The translations under genes and the position numbers were made by a program. Positions 1 to 4,212 of a stretch of 5,621 nucleotides of DNA are shown piece after piece. Each line of letters opens with the position of its first letter. Position 1 is the stretch's first letter. The stretch covers positions 1 through 5,621 of the forward strand of contig JACRGW010000087.1 of assembly GCA_016212195.1 (NCBI GenBank), read 5' to 3'. Under the pieces are notes generated by a model. It saw only the letters and a program-made list of their open reading frames with translations, was not told the origin of the DNA and searched no databases. The stretch comes from Nitrospirota bacterium. Its GTDB lineage: Bacteria; Nitrospirota; Thermodesulfovibrionia; JACRGW01.

Positions 1-4
1 AAAG

Positions 5-30
5 AGACCCTGAAACAAGTTCAGGGTGAC
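5..30. repeat. Dispersed hairpin repeat, single unit
   Basis: An 8-base perfect inverted repeat (7-14 with 20-27) encloses a five-base loop, ACAAG. The same 26-base unit occurs twice more in the window, at 2327-2352 (reverse orientation, 4 differences) and at 2371-2396 (same orientation and identical loop, with paired stem changes). It lies just upstream of the nucleotidyltransferase start. No T-run follows, so it is not a convincing intrinsic terminator. It looks like a REP-type intergenic palindrome; how it is mobilised is unknown from this window. Confidence 0.8.
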
Positions 31-44
31 AAAGGGTTTAAAAA

Positions 45-587
45 TTGGATTTTAAGACTGTTTTAGAAAACTTATTAAAGCAATTCAACGAATCAGAGAT
101 TCGTTACGCCCTGATGGGTGGATTTGCGTTAGGATTATGGGGCGTAGGGAAAACTACAATTGATCTTGATTTCTTAGTTAATCGTGATGATATGGAAAAG
201 GTCGATAATATGATGAAGGAACTCGATTATGCGTGTATAAACAAGAGCGAAAACGTTTCACAGTATGTTTCACATTTAAACGTCTTTGGAGAAGTCGATT
301 TTCTTCATGCTTTCAGGGAAGCAAGTCTTGAGATGTTACAGAGGGCTGTGGAAAAGGAAATTTTCGGGAGTATGAGAATCAAGGTATTGAAACCGGAAGA
401 TATCATAGGACTTAAATTTCAGGCAATCAAGAACAACCCCTCAAGGAAGCAATCAGACATGGATGATATAGAGCAGATAATATCTATCCACAGAGATCAT
501 CTTGACTGGTCTTTAATTGAGAAATATTCTAAAATTCTTGAAATGGAAGAGTTGTACAAAAAAATCCGCAGAGGAACTGAGAAATGA
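45..587 (+). CDS. Nucleotidyltransferase-fold protein (AbiEii/MNT-like), first gene of a two-gene cassette
   Basis: This 180-residue protein has the signature of the polymerase-beta-type nucleotidyltransferase superfamily. It shows a GG motif (G25-G26) followed by a Gly-rich helix, then the DLD pair (D40, D42), and a plausible third carboxylate at D85 in the EVDFL strand. A C-terminal block near residues 117-142 (KPEDIIGLK, then a basic and Asp-rich stretch) resembles AbiEii-like and other stand-alone nucleotidyltransferases. All three carboxylates are present, so catalysis (transfer of a nucleotide to RNA, protein or a small molecule) is plausible, but the substrate cannot be told. The start is TTG at 45: an in-frame stop at 39-41 excludes anything longer, the next in-frame ATG (114) would remove the N-terminal helix before the GG motif, and AAAGGG at 31-36 is a reasonable ribosome site. 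It overlaps the next gene by four bases (ATGA), implying translational coupling. A toxin-antitoxin or housekeeping modification role is inference. Confidence 0.85.
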   Translation: MDFKTVLENLLKQFNESEIRYALMGGFALGLWGVGKTTIDLDFLVNRDDMEKVDNMMKELDYACINKSENVSQYVSHLNVFGEVDFLHAFREASLEMLQRAVEKEIFGSMRIKVLKPEDIIGLKFQAIKNNPSRKQSDMDDIEQIISIHRDHLDWSLIEKYSKILEMEELYKKIRRGTEK

Positions 588-808
588 AAATATCTAAAAA
601 GGCAGCAAAAGAACTCATTGAACTTTCAAGGTCTGAGCGTTTCCGGAAAGATATGGAAACTGTTAGATTAAACAGGCACAATCCTTTTTTTAAAAAAGGT
701 AAGATTAACATAGATGCCTATATCGAATTCGTCACGCAGTTCAACGAATTTATAAACCACGAGCCAAAACCATTCAAGCCTATGATTGACAGAGTGATGA
801 AGCTATGA
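584..808 (+). CDS. Small conserved-looking partner of the nucleotidyltransferase
   Basis: This 74-residue, strongly basic protein starts inside the stop codon of the nucleotidyltransferase gene (ATGA at 584-587), with GAGGAA about seven bases upstream as ribosome site. The N-terminal half (residues 1-30) is charged and helix-like (repeated K, E, R). The second half contains an RHNPFFKKGKI stretch and an FNEFINHEPKPFKPMID block rich in aromatic residues and proline. I see no transmembrane segment, signal peptide or helix-turn-helix. I do not recognise a named family with confidence, although the second-half block looks familiar from small hypothetical genes paired with similar nucleotidyltransferases (recollection, not a search). 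The tight coupling suggests the two proteins form a complex, or that one controls or is modified by the other. It could be an antitoxin, a regulatory subunit or a substrate. Confidence 0.75.
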   Translation: MKISKKAAKELIELSRSERFRKDMETVRLNRHNPFFKKGKINIDAYIEFVTQFNEFINHEPKPFKPMIDRVMKL

Positions 809-867
809 TTAACAGGGCGCTTGTTTTAAGCGGTTGTGGGGTGAAGGTGAAAATGAATGGCCTATAA
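805..867 (+). other. 20-codon mini-ORF, possible vestige of an ElbB/DJ-1-like gene or leader ORF
   Basis: A short ORF begins in another four-base ATGA overlap with the preceding gene and ends 11 bases inside the decarboxylase gene. Its first 13 residues include ALVLSGCGV, which resembles the conserved N-terminus of ElbB (DJ-1/PfpI superfamily, typically VLSGCGVYDG). After that the resemblance stops and the frame terminates. The stretch could be the truncated head of a deleted gene, a coupling ORF that delivers ribosomes to the decarboxylase start, or chance. A weak 5-bp palindrome (818-822 with 828-832) lies within it. Being so short, it is low-confidence as an expressed gene. Confidence 0.25.
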
Positions 868-2308
868 AGACCTCAGGGATTTTATCAATTTATTGGAAAA
901 GAAGGGACTCCTGAAAAGGATCAATACCGAAGTGGATCCCATCCTCGAAATTACCGAGATCACGGACAGAATGTGTAAAAGTCACAATGGTGGAAAGGTT
1001 TTATTCTTTGAGAAGGTGAAAGGCTCGCAGTATCCTGTCGCCACAAACCTCTTCGGTTCGTTCGAGAGGATGTGCCTCGCCCTTGAGGTTGGGAGGATTG
1101 ATGATATTGCCAAAAGGATAGAAGAACTTCTGAATCAGGCACCTCCAAAGACATTAATGGAAAAGCTCTCAATGCTTCCGCAACTTTTTGAACTCTCAAA
1201 ATGCCTTCCAAAGAGAATTAAGAATGCACCCTGTCAGGAGGTTATTGAAAAAAACAATCCCGATCTGAGTAGATTCCCGATACTAAAATGTTGGCCCGGT
1301 GATGGAGGTAGGTTTATCACTTTACCTATGGTCTTCACAAAAGACCCCGACACAGGAATCCAGATCTGTGGCTTGTACAGGATCCATATATACGATAAGA
1401 CCACAACAGGTATGCACTGGCATATCCATAAAGGTGGGGCAAGGCATTATGACAAATATAAGGCCATCAACAAAAGAATGCCTGCTGCCATTGTAGTAGG
1501 AAGCGACCCTGCAGTTATATACTCTTCATCTGCACCACTTCCAGAAGGTGTTGATGAGATGCTCTTTGCCGGGTTTTTACGGAAAGATCCGGTTGAAATG
1601 GTAAGATGTATTACATCTGATATCGAAGTCCCTGCGAACAGCGAGCTTGTGATAGAGGGCTATCTCGAGCCTGAGGAGATGCGTCTTGAAGGTCCCTTCG
1701 GAGACCACACAGGTTTTTATTCTGCATCAGACCATTACCCTGTATTCCATGTTGCCTGTATAACGCACAGAAGGGATATGATATACCCGGCAACCATAGT
1801 AGGAAAACCTCCTATGGAGGATTGCTATATGGGGAAGGCGACAGAAAGGATATTCTTACCTCTCCTGAGACTCGATTTCCCTGAGATAAAAGACATCAAT
1901 CTCCCGATGGAAGGTGTATTTCATAATGCGGTATTGATATCTATAAAGAAGAGTTACCCCGGTCATGCAAAGAAGGTAATCCATGGCCTCTGGGGAAAGG
2001 GACAGATGATGTTCTCGAAATTGATTATAGTAGTAGACGATGATGTTGATGTCCAGAATATCTCCTATACTGCCTGGAGAGTACTTAACAATGTTGACTG
2101 GAAAAGAGATGTCGTGATAGCCGAGGGGCCACTCGATGACCTCGACCATTCTGCGAGCTGGCCGAGATATGGCTCGAAGATGGGGATTGATGCTACGAGG
2201 AAGACGAGGGAAGAAGGAATGATGAGAGACTGGCCCGATGAACTATTTATGTCTGAGGAGATCAAGAGGCTTGTTGATGAGAGATGGAAGGAATATGGAA
2301 TTGATTGA
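857..2308 (+). CDS. mqnL: UbiD-family decarboxylase, menaquinone (futalosine route) type
   Basis: This 483-residue protein is full length for the UbiD family and resembles SCO4490-type menaquinone decarboxylases from its first residues (MAYKDLR..., then LKRI and EVDP). These enzymes remove the carboxylate from the prenylated naphthoate ring using prenylated FMN and a divalent metal. Visible catalytic elements are R175 (GLYR), E278 and D283 in EGPFGDHTGFYS, and expected metal ligands H191 (HIHKGGARHY) and E234 (GVDEMLFAGFLR). The third expected metal ligand, an Asn five residues before the catalytic Arg, is Ile170 (codon ATC at 1364-1366), which is unusual. The start at 857 has AGGTGA at 844-849 and an in-frame stop directly upstream at 854-856, so it is firm. 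The downstream neighbours, a UbiA-type prenyltransferase and UbiX, supply its substrate and cofactor. I prefer mqnL over ubiD because of overall resemblance; a ubiquinone or aromatic-degradation role is less likely. Confidence 0.9.
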   Translation: MAYKDLRDFINLLEKKGLLKRINTEVDPILEITEITDRMCKSHNGGKVLFFEKVKGSQYPVATNLFGSFERMCLALEVGRIDDIAKRIEELLNQAPPKTLMEKLSMLPQLFELSKCLPKRIKNAPCQEVIEKNNPDLSRFPILKCWPGDGGRFITLPMVFTKDPDTGIQICGLYRIHIYDKTTTGMHWHIHKGGARHYDKYKAINKRMPAAIVVGSDPAVIYSSSAPLPEGVDEMLFAGFLRKDPVEMVRCITSDIEVPANSELVIEGYLEPEEMRLEGPFGDHTGFYSASDHYPVFHVACITHRRDMIYPATIVGKPPMEDCYMGKATERIFLPLLRLDFPEIKDINLPMEGVFHNAVLISIKKSYPGHAKKVIHGLWGKGQMMFSKLIIVVDDDVDVQNISYTAWRVLNNVDWKRDVVIAEGPLDDLDHSASWPRYGSKMGIDATRKTREEGMMRDWPDELFMSEEIKRLVDERWKEYGID

Positions 2309-2326
2309 TGTAATCAGCCTTTTCTT

Positions 2327-2396
2327 GTCGCCCTGAATTCATTTCAGGGTCTGATAGAAATGGTGAAAGGAGATGCTGAAACAAGTTCAGCATGAC
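2327..2396. repeat. Paired hairpin repeat between decarboxylase and prenyltransferase genes
   Basis: Two related hairpin units face each other. Unit one is 2327-2352, stem 2331-2337 with 2343-2349. Unit two is 2371-2396, stem 2373-2380 with 2386-2393, loop ACAAG. Unit two is in the same orientation as the copy at 5-30 and unit one is in the opposite orientation, giving a BIME-like head-to-head arrangement around an 18-base spacer. Read as protein, unit two gives the start MLKQVQHD, so an ATG at 2373 is likely to be a false start for the downstream gene. It occupies most of the 127-base gap between mqnL and the chosen mqnP start. Confidence 0.85.
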
Positions 2397-2435
2397 AGTT
2401 TAATAGAGCAGAGAAGCTATTTCAGAAGAAGTGAG

Positions 2436-3305
2436 TTGAAGAAGATCATCGAAAAACTAAGGATCCTTCTCGAGATGATTAAATTCCCCCATACCATCTT
2501 TGCCCTACCCTTTGCCTTCATGGGTGCCATCCTTGCGGAGAAGAGAATCCCTTCCTGGAATAAAATTTTATGGATAACGGTCGCAATGGTGGGGGTGAGG
2601 TCTGCTGCAATGAGTTTTAACAGGCTTGCTGACTGGAGGTTCGACGCCCTCAATCCGAGGACGAAGGACAGGGCACTGCCAAAGGGACTTCTTACACCAC
2701 TTCAGGTAATAGTCTTTATTATAATTGCAAGTACCATCTTCATTTATGCCGCATCAAGGCTAAACCCCCTCGCCTTCAAACTATCACCACTTGCCCTTTT
2801 GATAATCTTCTTCTACTCCTATACAAAGAGATTTACGCATTTCTCACACTTCTTCCTCGGCCTTTCCTTAAGCCTCGCACCTATCGGTGCCTGGATCGGG
2901 ATTAAAGGTGTGATAGAGTTACCAGCACTCTTACTTGGTGGTGCTGTTGTCTTCTGGCTTATAGGTTTTGATATCCTCTATGCCCTTCAGGATATAGATT
3001 TTGATAAAAAGATCGGACTAAGATCTATTCCTGCAAAATTAGGTATAAAGAAATCACTCTTTATATCGAGGATCTCCCATTTTATTACGGTAGTTTTACT
3101 CCTTTCGCTTTATCCTTTACTCAAGCTGGGTTATATTTATTTAATCGGATTGGTTGCAGTGACAGGATTATTTATAAAAGAGCATTCACTCGTGAAAGAG
3201 ACCGACCTCTCTAAACTCGATATGGCCTTTTTCAATATGAACGGGTATATTAGCGTTGCGATTTTCGTCTTTACTTTATTCGATATTTTAATCCCCCTCC
3301 CCTAA
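2436..3305 (+). CDS. mqnP: UbiA-family polyprenyltransferase of menaquinone biosynthesis
   Basis: An integral membrane prenyltransferase that would join a polyprenyl diphosphate to the 1,4-dihydroxy-6-naphthoate ring in the cytoplasmic membrane. Counting from the TTG at 2436 (289 residues), both Asp-rich Mg-diphosphate motifs are intact: N62-x3-D66-x3-D70 (NRLADWRFD, followed by KDRALPKG) and Y182-Q185-D186 with D190 (YALQDIDFD). About eight or nine hydrophobic helices are apparent, and the first carries the family's IKFPHTIFALPFAFMGA signature. The start is uncertain. The frame is open back to ATG 2373, but that ATG and the next seven codons are dispersed repeat sequence. TTG 2436 follows the purine-rich AAGAAG, and ATG 2475 follows AAGGA (2459-2463) at 11 bases; 2436 keeps the amphipathic helix usual before the first membrane segment. 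The final four codons and stop (3291-3305) fall in another repeat. Gene order with mqnL and ubiX supports the menaquinone assignment. Confidence 0.9.
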   Translation: MKKIIEKLRILLEMIKFPHTIFALPFAFMGAILAEKRIPSWNKILWITVAMVGVRSAAMSFNRLADWRFDALNPRTKDRALPKGLLTPLQVIVFIIIASTIFIYAASRLNPLAFKLSPLALLIIFFYSYTKRFTHFSHFFLGLSLSLAPIGAWIGIKGVIELPALLLGGAVVFWLIGFDILYALQDIDFDKKIGLRSIPAKLGIKKSLFISRISHFITVVLLLSLYPLLKLGYIYLIGLVAVTGLFIKEHSLVKETDLSKLDMAFFNMNGYISVAIFVFTLFDILIPLP

Positions 3306-3378
3306 CCCCTCCCACCAGGGGAGGGGATTTAGTAAAGAAAACCTCCCTCTTGACGGGGGAGGGCGAGGGTGGGGGTGG
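3291..3378. repeat. C-rich/G-rich dispersed repeat between prenyltransferase and ubiX
   Basis: This region has two blocks of CCCCTCCC and GGGGAGGGG type. Hairpin one pairs 3306-3313 with 3319-3326 (8 bp, loop ACCAG) and can be extended alternatively with the C-run at 3293-3302. Hairpin two pairs 3342-3347 with 3357-3362. Composition is extreme compared with the flanking genes. The left block overlaps the last codons and stop of mqnP, and the right block reaches the ribosome site of ubiX. Hairpin one is followed only by ATTT, so it could pause or attenuate transcription but is not a strong intrinsic terminator. Confidence 0.8.
3355..3375 (+). promoter_or_regulatory. Putative G-quadruplex motif upstream of ubiX
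   Basis: Four G-runs (3355-3359, 3361-3363, 3367-3369, 3371-3375) are separated by loops of 1, 3 and 1 bases, meeting the usual G3+ N1-7 rule. The motif is on the coding strand, so it would also be present in the mRNA. The likely ribosome site for ubiX (GGTGGAG, 3374-3380) begins within its last G-run, eight bases before the ATG. Folding as a quadruplex, or as the alternative hairpin 3342-3347/3357-3362, could limit ribosome access. The motif is seen directly; function is inferred. Confidence 0.5.
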
Positions 3379-3387
3379 AGTTTATAA

Positions 3388-3987
3388 ATGGGAACCTACA
3401 CAATAGCGATAACAGGTGCGAGCGGAAGTATCTATGGAGTTAAACTCCTCAACTATCTCCTTAAGAAGGGGCATACGGTATATCTTACTATAACTAAGGA
3501 AGGTGCCCTCATTATGAAAGAAGAGGTCGGATTCAACTGGAGGGGAATTGAAAAGGATGTAGAAAGGAAAATAAAGAGAGACCTTAAAATGGAGAAGGCG
3601 AAACTTACATACTTCGACGAGGAGAACCTCTTTGCCCCTGTATCGAGCGGCTCCCATAAGGTTGACGCTATGATAGTTATTCCCTGCTCCATGAAGACCC
3701 TTTCAGGAATTGCACAGGGTTACGCAAATAACCTCGTTGAAAGGTCTGCTGATGTGATGATAAAAGAAGACCGAACCCTCATACTTGTACCGAGGGAAAC
3801 ACCTCTAAATACGATTCACCTGAGAAACATGCTCGCCCTATCAGAGATCGGGGTAAAGATTATCCCCGCCATGCCTGCTTTTTATAACCATCCAAAGAAG
3901 GTTGAAGATCTTGTGAACTTCATTGTTGGAAAGGTTCTTGATTCCCTTAATATCGAAAATACCTTTTACAGGCGCTGGAAGGGATAA
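3388..3987 (+). CDS. ubiX: Flavin prenyltransferase UbiX
   Basis: This 199-residue cytosolic enzyme is a normal length for UbiX. It makes prenylated FMN from reduced FMN and dimethylallyl phosphate, the cofactor that UbiD-family decarboxylases need. Visible family marks are the N-terminal TGASGS flavin-phosphate loop (residues 9-14), SSGSH (86-90), PCSMKTL (99-105), NLVERSADVMIKEDR (115-129, with R119 and K126 expected at the prenyl-phosphate site), VPRETPLN (134-141, R136 and E137) and PAMPAFY (160-166, Y166). All expected catalytic positions in these motifs look intact. The start at 3388 follows GGTGGAG at 3374-3380. It lies 82 bases after mqnP with only repeat sequence between, and two genes after its client mqnL. 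It corresponds to the mqnM position of the futalosine gene set, though prFMN could serve any UbiD homologue in the cell. Confidence 0.95.
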   Translation: MGTYTIAITGASGSIYGVKLLNYLLKKGHTVYLTITKEGALIMKEEVGFNWRGIEKDVERKIKRDLKMEKAKLTYFDEENLFAPVSSGSHKVDAMIVIPCSMKTLSGIAQGYANNLVERSADVMIKEDRTLILVPRETPLNTIHLRNMLALSEIGVKIIPAMPAFYNHPKKVEDLVNFIVGKVLDSLNIENTFYRRWKG

Positions 3988-4014
3988 ATCGGTTTTTCCA
4001 TCTTGTAACCCTCG

Positions 4015-4168
4015 GAGATTGATTCGTCGCTTCGCTCCTCGCAATGACGGTCTGCTAATAGTATCTGTCATTGCGATCCCCTTCGCTTTTGTCATTCTGA
4101 CCCTGAGCGAATCGAAGGGGAAGAATCTCGTTCTATCGCTCAGGGTAGGCTCCAGCAAAGCAATCTCA
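4015..4168. repeat. Composite nested inverted repeat (REP/MITE-like) between ubiX and trpE
   Basis: Most of the 225-base gap between ubiX and trpE is a mosaic of inverted repeats. The outermost pair is 4015-4021 with 4161-4167 (GAGATTG/CAATCTC). Inside it are a 10-bp pair at 4039-4048 with 4067-4076, a 9-bp pair at 4077-4085 with 4113-4121, and an 11-bp pair at 4100-4110 with 4136-4146. The motifs (GTCATTGCGA, GTCATTCTGA, GCTTCGCTCC) are of a kind I recall scattered through many environmental bacterial genomes. No transposase gene is present, so any movement would be in trans. Translated frames here give only repeat-derived peptides. The rest of the gap, 3988-4014 and 4169-4197, shows no terminator with a T-run and no tryptophan leader peptide. 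Confidence 0.8.
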
Positions 4169-4197
4169 TAATTTTCATTTCAATTTGATTAACACCT

Positions 4198-4202
4198 AAG
4201 GA
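4198..4202 (+). promoter_or_regulatory. Ribosome binding site of trpE
   Basis: AAGGA lies ten bases before the ATG at 4213. It favours that ATG over the in-frame ATG at 4219 (16 bases away). The nearer ATG at 4204 is excluded because it is followed after one codon by a stop. Confidence 0.6.
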
Positions 4203-4212
4203 TATGGTATAA

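Noticed and set aside
818..832. Short palindrome before mqnL as operator or terminator
   Set aside because: Only five base pairs with no T-run; compatible with chance.
960..1496. Antisense (960-1211) and alternate-frame (1299-1496) ORFs inside mqnL
   Set aside because: No ribosome site or recognisable fold; the mqnL frame is intact throughout with conserved motifs.
1856..2265. Two overlapping - strand ORFs (97 and 66 codons) opposite mqnL
   Set aside because: They are shadows of a well-supported UbiD-family gene, with no family motif and no operon context.
3306..3326. GC-rich hairpin as an intrinsic terminator after mqnP
   Set aside because: The stem is strong but only three Ts follow, and it belongs to a dispersed repeat; kept as a repeat with possible attenuation.
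3841..4158. 105-codon - strand ORF across the ubiX end and the repeat
   Set aside because: Antisense to a clear UbiX gene and to repeat sequence; composition is repeat-derived, with no recognisable domain.
3923..4171. 82-codon + strand ORF overlapping the end of ubiX
   Set aside because: It starts out of frame inside ubiX and then translates the composite repeat, giving repeat-type peptides such as RFAPRNDG; no independent ribosome site or domain.
3988..4212. Possible tryptophan attenuator or leader peptide before trpE
   Set aside because: No short ORF with clustered Trp codons and no hairpin followed by a T-run; the hairpins present are the dispersed repeat.
4204..4212. ATG at 4204 as trpE start
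   Set aside because: It is in frame, but a stop codon follows after one more codon.
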